Shown here in pieces: positions 1 to 11,900 of a stretch of 64,000 nt of DNA. The first letter of the stretch is position 1; the number at the start of each line of letters is the position of its first letter. Source of the DNA: Antedon mediterranea (Eukaryota; Echinodermata; Crinoidea; Comatulida; Antedonidae); contig NC_092677.1 in assembly GCF_964355755.1 (NCBI RefSeq), positions 12,424,601 through 12,488,600 on the forward strand, given 5' to 3'. The position numbers and the translations under genes are program-made. A model generated the notes under the pieces. It was not told the origin of the DNA and ran no database searches. It saw only the letters and a list, made by a program, of their open reading frames with translations.

Positions 1-19
1 CCAGTAGAAGATTCTTCTA

Positions 20-400
20 TTATTTTTGTACTTTCTGTATTTTACCATTTCTTTATTTTTATTCATTAAATATTACAACTTCATCTTATATTTCCACTTC
101 CTTTATTGTTCCACTTCTTTTATTTTCCTACTTTATTTTTTCCACATTTTTATCAATATCATCCTTTATTTTGCCATATTTCTTTATTTTCTGATTTATT
201 TAATTTTCTATTATTTTATTTTCCCATTTCTTTCTTTATTTTCCACTTCCTTTATTTTCCTACTTATTTTTTCCACATTTTTATCATTCATAATTTCCCA
301 CATTGATTTATTTTTCTGACTTATTTAATTTTCTACTTTTATGTTACCATTTCTTTCTTTATTTTCCACTTCTTTTTTTATTTTCTCATTAAATGAAACA
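20..400. repeat. T-rich tandem repeat, period about 130 bp
   Basis: The + strand is almost purely T/C/A. The pattern TTTTCCACTTC..TTTATTTTCCTAC..TTTTTTCCACATTTTTATCA occurs at about 108 and about 238, and a partial copy at about 360. Apparent reading frames here are artefacts of low complexity. Confidence 0.6.
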
Positions 401-1574
401 TCTTTCTTTTTTTTTCTGCAAGCTCTGGGTACCTATTCCTCTCAAAGAGGTTTTGTTCATTTTATGCATTTTATCACATCTTTATGATGTTATAATTTAT
501 CTTCAAACAGCTGCTCATACCCAGTACTTTATGTTTTGGTCATTTGTGAGATTACATGTGATGGCATGGGAGTGATTCTAAACTAAACGTGACTTCACAC
601 AATGACAAATGATGTCATTTTACATATCTGTTCGGTTTTTATGTGAATCAGTTGTTTTTATCTACCACGATGGAAATCGTATTCCAGGTTTTTCTCCTTT
701 TTGTTTTCTTTCTTTTTATGTGGTGAAATTTATTTAGTTATATACAGTCAGTAGAACTTCTCCTTTGATACACCTCTGTTCAGAGGGCAACACTATTAAG
801 AGGACACTTTCTTATGTCCCATCGTGGCAAGGTTAGTTCGGTGTCCTGTTAAATTGGTGAACCCATTTGCAAATTAACATTTCTTTATTAACTATGCTTT
901 AACAGTAGGCCTATTTATAATTTTTTTTTGTATCCATGGTCAGATTTCTGATATTACATGATTTTCACATTAACCACTATTTCCTGACTTTACAAAATGT
1001 TTCCTTCTATTTTCAATCCAAAGGCTATTGCTTCCTTCAAATGAATGTTGGTGATTAAGTTTTGCCTTTTTTTTAAAGTAAATTGTTTCCGATTAGAAGA
1101 ATTTCAGAAATGTCTAATTTCCCAACAATTTAACTTGGTTAATACAACATCAGGAGAGTTGAAAGAACGTTTAAGAAAATATATGAAAAAAAGTTACTTT
1201 GTTTTAAAAATTTGGTTAACCAATAATTTGATGGACACTTACTCAAATATTTAATGAATACATTTGAAACCAACTTTAAACAGCTTATTATTATGATTAC
1301 TTACCGGTACGTACTTACAGTATATTTATTCATAATTAAATTGCTAAGAATAAATATTCCAAATAATATTTTAGCATCTTCCCATAGTACATAAATGTTG
1401 ATATTTCCAAAATGTAACTAAAAAATCAATTCATTCCATCCTTATGCCTACCTCCCAAATTTGTATACTACAAAACCATTACCATGTGTAAATAAGACCG
1501 TTTCCCTAGACTCACAGGGTAGAATATTTCAGTCAGTCTGTTACCATTTATTACACTTTGGTGATGACTCATCA

Positions 1575-2622
1575 GGGCCGTAGCCAGGATCTGTCAAGGG
1601 GGGTTCGCACACTAAGTATTTGGGTCACCCCCACCCCCATACCTAGCCCCCCCCCCCCTGGGGTGGGGCCTGAGGCGAAGCAAATTTTGTTAAATGACAC
1701 CCCTAAATGGCCGGAAAAGACACTCTCATGCAGCATGCTACCAATGAGCAAAACGATCGTACTTGGACTCGTGGACTATTTAAACGATAACATTTGTTGC
1801 CGTATGTTAGATGCGCGTGCTCTGTGCGGAACCGCCGATTGTTTGATCATTTACTCGATATTTTGTTTTGCGTTCAAGTTCAATGCGAACGTACGTCTAG
1901 GAGAAGCCCCGAAAAAAGCACACTGGGTGAAGGCAAATGCAATTCTTATTATAGCTCTATCTATAATATTTATTTACAGCAATTTGTTCAGGAAATTAAA
2001 TATGCCAATGTAAATAGGTGATATTGATACATTTGAGTACGTATCGGCTGGTGGTCTAGAAAAAAATAATCGGATGCCATAATGTGAACTACAGTACATG
2101 ATACCATAGATATTATAGTGTAAAATATTAATATTCACTAAAATCCTCTATGATACATTATACTTCATAGCCACACATAAATACTGATGTATGTCGGAAG
2201 GCTATATACTTTATGCATGCTGCCTGACTGCCAGTGATCTAAACAATTGGTACGCAGTTGTCTGGCGGTGTCCTTTGTACGAATCGTTAGTCCCCCAGCT
2301 CGCTGTGAGATGCGTCAATATCATGTTACATGCAGGGACCAAACATTTATTTTTCAGGTTAAAATCGGCAATTCATTTGCAACTCTTTACAGACTACTGT
2401 ATATCGCTCGAAGTACGCTCATACAGGGAAGAAGGTACTGTATGAGTTATTCCGAACGAGTTTACGAATTTTTTAATTTACGAACAACTTTTTGTACTGT
2501 GGGCACGTATTTGGACGATTTTCGGAGATGAGGGTGAGGTATTGGGCATGTCGGGGATGGGGGTTCGCAGTCGGTTAAGGGGGGTTCGCCCGAACCATAA
2601 AAACCCCCCCTGGCTACGGGCC
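1575..2622. mobile_element. TIR element, GGGCCGTAGCCAGG family, copy A
   Basis: The left end reads GGGCCGTAGCCAGG followed by ggggggttcg. The right end reads cgaacc..ccccccctggctacgggcc, its reverse complement with changes. It is about 1.05 kb and non-autonomous, with no transposase similarity visible. The flanks ctcatca and cttatca could be a diverged 7-8 bp target duplication. The superfamily is uncertain. A second element with the same ends is at 22559-24401. Confidence 0.6.
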
Positions 2623-4216
2623 TGCTTATCACGGTTAGTCTGGGAATTTGAAACAAATAAATTTGGAATCTTGAATAATACTGTGTTTGATTATAATCTA
2701 AGAATGTTGCTGTACAGAATGTTTAGAATAAATAATGTTTAATTTTCTTTAATACATCTTCGAGTACAATGAATAAAATTCAACTCATGTGAGACAAGAA
2801 GCCAAGGTAAATCAAATGTAATCCCCACATGTCGTAAACAATGTCTGTGATTGGCGGTTAACGCTGTAATTAGCAAATCCATTATTGCGTCTTTTTATTG
2901 GTCGTTGGGTCAAATTCATCAATTATGATAATTACAACGATTATAATAATTGTAGTGCATGTTTATAATCTTATTTAAGACAGGTTTCACGTTCTAATCG
3001 GTAATTTATCTCATGATTTGAACTTGGTATTAAGTAAGCATAGCAGATTAGCATCTTCTTACGGTCATTGGCCCGTAGGGAGTTCAGCATACATGATCGT
3101 TGAGTGCCAAAACTCTTTTAATTTAACTCATTTTATAAAGATAATACATATCCAATATAAATTGCAAAAGTAACGAAAAATATATAAAAAGCTGATTTAA
3201 ATATTATGCAAGTCTCTTAATTGAAGTCATTTATGACTATTATTATTACAGAATTAAAAATAAGAAGCTAAATTGTAAACACAATAAAAGCTTGATTTAA
3301 AGAACAGAAGAAAATGTTTAAAATTGTGAGAATCTTGCATTTTTAATTTTTATAATAAATTCAATTCAACTTTTATTTCAAACAAAATGTCCATATGATA
3401 CATAATAAACCCCAAAGAAAAAAATAGCATTCTGTAACTATCAACAAATAAATAAAAGAGAGACGACCAATAGTTTTTTGATGTAGTATGATTTATGCAA
3501 TGGGTAATGGGCCATTTTGATCATGTCTACTGGCACTAGGACGGTAACCGCAAAAATCGGTAAAATCAATATCTATTCCACTTCACAGTTTCATAAAAAA
3601 GTGTGCTAACAAATTCCAGGCTTTTCAACTTTAGCTAAAAAGTCTATTTAAGTGTGTTTACCTAATAGTGTCTAAAATCTAAGCTACTTAAGCATTTCTA
3701 TGCCACACTGACCGTGGATGACCAACAAGTGACCAGGGCTCATTGATACAAGATCCAGGGGCTATACGTTTCTATTCTCTGGCTTCGAAAGTGGTGTACA
3801 ATGTTTATCTACTACAAATTGGTGTTTTTAAATGTACAAAGACTTCCCATTCAATAGTTGATTGCATAACCACTTAAAAGTTAAATTCTTTTGGCTAGTG
3901 TTGCTTTAAGTATTTTATAATACTTATTTTGTAATACCTGCAGTATAACTAGTAATTTATGACAAATGTACTAAAAAATTCCTAGTTTTGTGGGATGAAT
4001 TTTGAGCCCTAGTTAGTAAGTATAGTTATTTCTTTATACAAATAGATTTATTTATTAATAAACATATTTATACAGGATAAAAACATAAGGTATAGATATT
4101 TTCACCCTGTTTTGCATAAGGTTGTGTTTTTTTAATTATAAAAAAATCATAAAAAGACAACAAAAAAACTGATAATAAAACTGTAAAATCACAATACAAT
4201 ATGTACAATGTTTTAA

Positions 4217-4288
4217 AAAAGGAGTAATACATTAAAGGGATACATAAAATGTAAAAGGAGTAATACATTAAAGAGATACATAAAATGT
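4217..4288. repeat. 36-bp tandem duplication
   Basis: Two adjacent copies of a 36-bp unit beginning aaaaggagtaatacattaaag differ by one base. Confidence 0.8.
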
Positions 4289-5233
4289 AATTGTTCAAAA
4301 CAAGTGTTTAGAAATAGATTTCATCTCAGTTTGAATTTTTGTGCTTTACTGTATGTAGGAAATTGCTAAAAAAGGTAACATTTTAAGTTGATGGTTTGTT
4401 TAGCATGGACTAACAAGGACCATCACATCTTTACCTTGGTGAGCTATTAATTTTAAATTAATGGTAATCATCAAATTAATAAAAAGTTGTAATTGGTCAT
4501 TAAAGAATTTATTACAAGAAATTTATGTGTGGGAAAATCCTTGGAGTGGTGCACAACTCTCTGACACAATGTTTTCATAGGTGAGTATTCAAAAGAATAT
4601 TATCATTTGTAGCCATTGTTGAAAGAGACCAAACACGTTTGGTTTTCCCACAGTTAGCTCGCCTAGTCTTGTCATGTTTTTAAAGATCTTCTATTCTTAA
4701 AACAGTATTTTTGTTTTTCCTACAACGTTCCTGCGGTTTTCAAACTGTCGACCTTGTTGTACCGATTACACCGACTGAATATACCATCATTCTAGTTGAG
4801 AGAACGCGGCCTATTGCAGCTGACTTCATAATTGTTAAATCTTTTGTTGAGTTTTATTTGTTCAAATTTGCCTCTTTCTTTGTGTATTAAGTGTCAGTAT
4901 GACACATTGGTTTATAACTATTTAAATCGTGTTTTCAAATGTTAGGGTTGTTGTTGTTTAGTCCATATACATCATTCAATTTGCATAACAGTTAATATTA
5001 ATTGATTAACATATGTAGTTAAAATATTGAAATGCTTAGCTTACATTTATACTGTAACTGTCAAATAGAACTCATCTATAATTAACCTTTGTCCTATTTT
5101 TATTGTTATGTGGTAAAATAATCTTGTAATAAATGCATGTCCCAGTTTACATTCCCTGTAGGTATGACTTACTTACATAATTAGAGAATCATCTTTTTTA
5201 GTAATCAACAGATTGATTATTAACCCATATTTT

Positions 5234-5488
5234 GTGCCAAGCTTACTTAAATAAACTGATAATAGCCCTCTCTCTTTGACGAGAGGATACTTTTTAAATA
5301 AAAAGAAGTTCAGTTGGGCACACCTATTGGATAATGGAATCGCCCTTGAATCACACTCCTCTATTCCATATCACTTCTTTTTCAATCGTGTGTGTACTGA
5401 ATTTCTCCTTTCCTAAATATACAGTATCTCCTCTTCTGAAAGAGAGGGGGCTTTTGTCGAATTATCCAGGTAACTCATACCAGCACCA
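5234..5488. mobile_element. Short inverted-repeat element (MITE-like) just upstream of exon 1
   Basis: The left arm (cttacttaaataaactgataatagccctctctctttgacgagagg) is the imperfect reverse complement of the right arm (cctcttctgaaagagagggggcttttgtcgaattatccaggtaac), with arms of about 48 bp. The right end is related to the triplicated unit at 9805-10311, and the left end to a fragment near 25100. It lies about 430 bp before the start codon. Confidence 0.6.
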
Positions 5489-5919
5489 TTATTTTTTTAC
5501 AAAAGATATTTAGCTGAAAAGATTTATAATAATTTAGTTTAAATAGGCAATAACATAACTTTGGTCATAAAGAAAAAATACTTTTATGTTTCATGTTGAT
5601 GTTCTTTTAAAATTATACAAACTTAACAAATTATTCATTACATCTAATAAGACATTAAAAAAAGAAACAAATTCATTTTACAATAGTTGACACTGTATTC
5701 AGGATAGACCCTACAAAATCAATACTCTCTGATTAAAAATGTGATTGGTTTAGCAGACGGCATTTGCCATTCATAGCAGACGACGCACATAGTAAATAGA
5801 ATCAATATATTGTGAGATTCATTATGCTGATGCTAGTAGTATAGCAGGTATTTCCCTTATCATCTACATTCTCTACTGATAATTCTCTATGATAATTAGT
5901 CTCCAGATGAGGAAACAAA

Positions 5920-5955
5920 ATGGCTACGTTGATCGGTGAGGATTTAAGTTACGAG
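5920..5955 (+). CDS. PLEKHG4-like: Exon 1, start codon and first 12 residues
   Basis: It reads MATLIGEDLSYE and ends in phase 0 at a GTATGC donor. The ATG sits in a good context (aaacaaaATGG), and an in-frame TGA lies at 5908-5910 just upstream, which fixes the start. The join to exon 2 gives SYE|ESAQVD. Family members also begin with a short leader before the conserved YPPF/FPPF block, so this choice is plausible. A different upstream first exon cannot be excluded, because ctccag at 5901-5906 could act as a splice acceptor in the 5' UTR. No TATA box stands out. Confidence 0.62.
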
Positions 5956-8900
5956 GTATGCAAGAATTTTTATTCTTTTTTGGGGTTATTGTTAGCGTCA
6001 TTGAAAATACGCCTAGTGTTGGTAATGGCAGGTTGTGTATATATTTAGATGACAGCTCGGCTTAGTCAGCCAAATGTCACATGCGTAGTGACGGTGAATG
6101 GCTTTTAATTATCTATAGTACACAGCCGGCCTAGCCTTAGAAGAGAATAGTGTATTTTATTCCTAATACTAAATAGTGTTTTTAGTGTATAGTGTATATT
6201 TTGATGGCTCAGTTTGTTAAACAGTCAGTTCATACTGTTTATGGTACACTGGATTTTGATGGTTTAGTTTGTTAACCAGTGGTTTTAGATGTGGTACTGT
6301 AAGTATGAAACTTAAATTATTTTACATACGTACCACCATATTTTTTCCAATTATTTTAATAGGAAAATAAATACTTTAGCTAACAGATTGATTTAAAGTC
6401 AGATACAATACAAAGCTTGGAAATTCTGTATGGCTGCTGTTATTTGATCTGATTTTTTTGCTTATTCATTCTGTATAAATTTAGATTCTTCCACTCTTGG
6501 CTATAGTACAGTAGATCTGCCACTGTTGGCTATAGTACAGTAGATCTGCCACTGTTGGCTATAGTACAGTAGATCTGCCACTGTTGGCTATAGTACAGTA
6601 GATCTGCCACTGTTGGCTATAGTACAGTAGATCTGCCACTGTTGGCTATAGTACAGTAGATCTGCCACTGTTGGCTATAGTACAGTAGATCTGCCACTGT
6701 TGGCTATAGTACAGTAGAACCTATATTAAGGGGACTCCTTTGAGAAATGTTGTATTAATGGTGTCTTCATCAATAGGGGTTTTTTCATGTTAAAACATAT
6801 ATTTCCCCATGTATGTTTTACAGGAAAGTTTCCCCTTAATAGGAATTTCTTTTGAACAGTGTCTCGATCCTGGAATTATTTGCTGTGAAAAAAAACATTA
6901 AGTTGCTTTTTTAAGGGTTCTAATTTTTCGTCCCTCTCTCTCTCTCTCTCTTTCTGTTCTTAAAAAATAATGATAATTTTGCATTATATTGTATGTGCAC
7001 CACTTCCCCAAACACAGCCTCTGCTCCCTTCAATGTGACACTACTATATGCAGACATATTCTGTAATTCCACAATTATAATCAGGAAAACTAAACAACTT
7101 GTAGAATTTAAAAAATAAAATGTAACAGTTCTTTTCTTTTGGTTGAAATTGACTGTTCATGTTTGACAGATGACGATTGATTTTAAATTGTGATTGTGAG
7201 TTGATGCATGTGAGTTTATGTTCATATACGCTTTATGCAAGCATCAAGTAACAAATATAGCCTAATTTATGATGATGGAAATACTGATTTTAATGCATGG
7301 TTAGACATGGACTATGATTTCAGATGTGTATCACGTATACCATATATTCTGGATAAGATTAACATCTCACTGACTGTGAATTGGAATTGGTTGCCATTTT
7401 CGTAGAATTTTTTTGTGTAAAAACATCCCATATTAGGCAAAATTTTGAAGAAATATATTTTTTACCGTAAGCACATCCATATCACCTATATCAAGTACAA
7501 GTTATTACTTTGTTAAAGAGCTTAAAATGTTAATTATCTAACATTAGTATCTCTGTACTTGCTGGATACTCCATGTAATAAGTTGTTATTGATGATGTAA
7601 TTTCTAAAAATAGATTCGACATTATCCTTCGTATAAAACATTCAATTACTGTAAGCATGTTATTGAGTGGAATATGCAAATAACCTGTACTCACATTATA
7701 CTTACCATTGTCTAATTAAAAATATTGTAATGATGTAATATGTTAATTATAATTAATCATCAAAAATATTTATAATTTAAAGATAATTATATGAAGTAGT
7801 TTTTACCCACTTTCCATTCCAAGCCTGCATCTTGTTAATTAAATGATGTAACTGATTGACAAAAATAATCAATTTCTGAGAAAGAAACTAACAGTAAACA
7901 ATGACGTGGATGAAGAGAGTATACAGTACACTCACTTTAAAACGTTCCATATGGAGTTATGAAAATTTTAATATTGAGTATAATGATTATTAAATTTATA
8001 TAATTAATTCAATTTAGCAATTAATTTCATAAATTCAAAATAATATAGAAGATATGAAAAATTTGTTGTGCTGGAGCTGAAGAATAAGACTAAGAGGAAG
8101 AAAATTAGTTAAAAATCGAAAAAATGTTTAGTGAATAAAAAAAATACAGTATTATTCTTTACAACATTGTATACAATTATGTAAATAATATAATTTTACT
8201 GTCCATAGAAGACCTGGAAAGCATGGTACAGTACTTAAATACATTAATGTATTATTAAATGAAGAAAGCTGATTTAATGTTAAATATATGGTAATAACAA
8301 AATATATTCTACATATGAACATGAAATATTACATTTATTATGCAAATGAAAAAATTGTACTTTGCATAGAAGACCAGGTCAGCATGATCATAGTAAAGAA
8401 AGCTAATTTAATGGTTAGGTTACACATGAACATGAACTATTACAGTATGCAAATGAGAAATTTTACTTTGCATAGAAGACCAGGTCAGCATGATCATAGT
8501 GAAGAAAGCTGATTTAATGTTTAAGTTTTACATTAACATAAAGTTATTACATTTATTGCATATGATTATGCAAATTAGATAACATAATTTGCTTTTGCAT
8601 GGCAGACATGGTCAGCATGACATTCCAGCATTGTGGCACAATTACTCCTTTGTGAATAAAGGATGACCATGACCAATCAGATTTCACTAATAAGTCTTGC
8701 TTATCAAGAATCGTCCAATTGACATCCTGTGGTGTCATGTCCTCTTCCTCGTCTAATGCTTTACATGTTCCATTACACTCAAATGATGCTGTATTCTTTG
8801 GCCGTGGGAAATTTTATATCGCAACGTGTTCGATGAAATTATATACATTCGAAAATCTTATGTTCTGTTGATAATTGATATCATTTATATTCATTTTCTA

Positions 8901-11900
8901 CACTGAAAGCATATCTGACAGGATTATATTAATATACTTTATATCTATCAAAGGTAGGTGAGTTTTAATAAACAGAGTGATGTAAGCTAAGTTTATGTTT
9001 ATATTTTTATACTACTTTGTTACTATGTATGAGTTATTTATTATTATTAGCATTCATCTGTCACTTTTGTTATTAGTAATGCAATTCATACTATACTCTG
9101 TATCCTAATACAGTTCTGTAATTATATAAAGTACAATTTATGCATAATATTACATATATTGTTTAATTTTTTTTATATGTATTGTTATATAATAAATATT
9201 GAATATTATATTATAAATTTTATGCGATATATTCTATATTCAATTTAATATTTATAAACAAGTTTTAAACATTCTTTTTAAAGATATTTTGAATTTATTT
9301 GTAAAATTATATTGTATTTATTTTTCAGGTAAAAAAAATTAAAAGCTGTTTCGTTTAACGGAACAGAATATGGCACCATTCAATTATTTTATACGATTTT
9401 CTATTGATAACAATATAGCACTGTCCTTCGTGTTGAACTTTTTAAACGTTACCATGTGAATGTAGATATAAAGAGTAAGAGATATACACTGATTTAATTC
9501 ATTTTAAATCAATGAAATTATTATTGATGATATTTTTTTTCTTGACAGGAGTCGGCCCAGGTTGACTGTAGTCTACAGGATATTTTATCAGACCTATTTC
9601 CACCGTTTCAAAATGTCGCCCCCTATCTGTTAGCTCAAGTGTTTGAGATTGTCGACGGTAGCTATAATGGCGATGGAATAAGGTTTATGCATGAATTCTT
9701 GGTTCCTGTCAAAGCACTACTTCAGAAACTTAGATCATTGAGTCGGGTAAGTAGATGATTTATTTTGTTTATAAAATGAATTTAATACGTTAAAAAAAGA
9801 AATTATGTTGATGGTGAGATGGTTCCCACTAGATAGTGAAGTTTGTGGACGGCACCATTATCTGTTAGAGGTGCTCATCTGTTTTCTTTTCGTATATGTA
9901 ATTCTCACTTCGGAGAGTGAAAGGCTATTGTCAATTTATCCAGGTAAGCGGCACCAGGGCCATAGTCACTAGTATGTTGATGGTGAGATGGTTCCCACTA
10001 GATAGTGAAGTTTGTGGACGACACCATTATCTGTTAGAGGTGCTCATCTGTTTTCTTTTCGTATATGTAATTCTCACTTCGGAGAGTGAAAGGCTATTGT
10101 CGATTTATCCAGGTAAGCGGCACCAGGGCCATAGTCACTAGTATGTTGATGGTGAGATGGTTCCCACTAGATAGTGAAGTTTGTGGACGGCACCATTATC
10201 TGTTAGAGGTGCTCTACTGTTTTCTTTTCGTATGTGTAATTCTCACTTCGGAGAGAGAAACTATTGTCAATTTATCCAGGTAAGCGGCACCAGGGCCATA
10301 GTCACTAGTACAGTTAATAAGGTTTCAACCTGACCACTTTTTCACAGAGATGCTTTTGACAATCCCTGTGACCAGCACACAGATTGTTCCCTTTTCTTGC
10401 AACCACCTCATCTTTATTGTGGCTATAGCACTGGGCACTCATAGACTACCAACACCAATGTTGGTTTGTAAAATTCATAAAGTACGATAATTTCAACTGT
10501 TTTTTCTATAGCATTACCTTCTTTTCACAATAATAAATGCACAAAAGTAAGTGCCTGTTGAATTATGACTAAGAATACAGCATTAATAATTAAAGCCGTA
10601 CAACTCATATTTATGTTAAATATATCAAGTGCACGCTAAGTGGATATCATTCCATCAGGCATCCACTGTAAATGGTTTCTATTTGCGGCTAATGTACCAA
10701 AACCTTAAGGCAAGAGGAAATTTACTGCTCAGTTACCAGTGCACTCCGGTTCATAATGTAATGACATGTATTAATGTTATTATGATGTCATTATACAGCC
10801 TGTGTCTAGCGTTGTAAAGTTCAATTCTGTGTACTAACTCTATGAAACTTAACAAGTTAATGACGGTTTCCATTGATACTGACAGTGCTCAACTATAGGC
10901 AATTAGCAAATAACTCATTTTATTCAATGTGTGTTTTAAGCTCTGTCTACACTATCAAACTTTATGTGATGTGAATTTGATGTGCCCATATATGGACACA
11001 ATAATGTCATATCACTACCATATTTAAACATATCACTACCACATTTGGGTGCATCACATTGTTTTTGTCAAACTACTTGGATAGTGTAGACATAGCTTTA
11101 GTAAATACAGTAATTACAGCAATCCTTTGTAGAGTTTCTTGAATTTCCAGAATTCATTTTGAAGAGCAGGGGCATGTTTTAAATTCTTTTTTATATAGTT
11201 TAATAATTATTATTGATTAATATCTATTAAAATACAATATGTTCTGCTAGAGTAATTTTTCATATTTGGATTGGTAAAGTACTTTTCAGTCAACTGCACA
11301 AATGTAGTGTGGTTTTCTTTCATGTATTCTTTGTTGCTTTAGCTAGGAGTAATTGAACAGACACCAAACATATGCAGAGGATATGAATTTGACAACTTAA
11401 ATAATAACATAATAATTAATAATACTAAATAACATAAGAACCAAACGTTTTAAGTTTAAGCTCTGTCTACACTATGAAAATTTATATTTAAAAAAAAGTG
11501 ATATGCCTTAAATTATGGACATATCACTACCATATTTGGGCACACCACACATTTTGTTGTCTGTAGTTTGATGTGTAAACAGAGCTTTACACATTTTTTG
11601 GAAACATGGAGTTTCCTGCAAACCTGTCTTTAAACTAAAAAAAATAAGCATAGATGCTACAAAATATTATGTACCAGTATATTTTACTATATTAGGTCAC
11701 ATTTAATCAATCATGAACTTTGAACTCTTGACAGCATTAAACATTTGAAATTATATTTATAGCCTTTTCCGCAAATAAACCATTATTGTGCAGTGTGGCA
11801 CGTATAATAATAAAGAGCTATGTGAAATTGCCTATAGCAAATAACATGAATAATAAATAAGATTTTGTTCATAATGACAAGTTTCTGTTTCATATTCAGG

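Larger units (their letters stand above)
1..5919. other. Upstream region without recognisable gene
   Basis: No coding exon with family similarity or convincing splice signals on either strand. The stretch holds a pyrimidine-rich repeat at the left edge, one TIR element (1575-2622), a 36-bp tandem duplication and an inverted-repeat element close to the gene start. A GTGAGT at about 4580 after a slightly GC-richer stretch could be a donor of a non-coding exon, but nothing else supports it. The promoter of the long isoform should lie in the last few hundred bases; I see no clear core element. Confidence 0.4.
5956..9548. other. Intron 1
   Basis: 3.6 kb between GTATGC and cttgacag. It contains a 29-bp minisatellite, a short CT run at about 6935 and a diverged repeat with octamer motifs. 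No coding exon recognised. Confidence 0.6.

Noticed and set aside
26-319. 97-codon Phe/Leu-rich frame that looks like a membrane protein
   Set aside because: It is a low-complexity T-rich repeat; any frame would give F, L, I and Y.
9917-10283. Two similar 65-74 codon frames
   Set aside because: They come from the 169-bp tandem triplication; the peptides repeat only because the DNA does.
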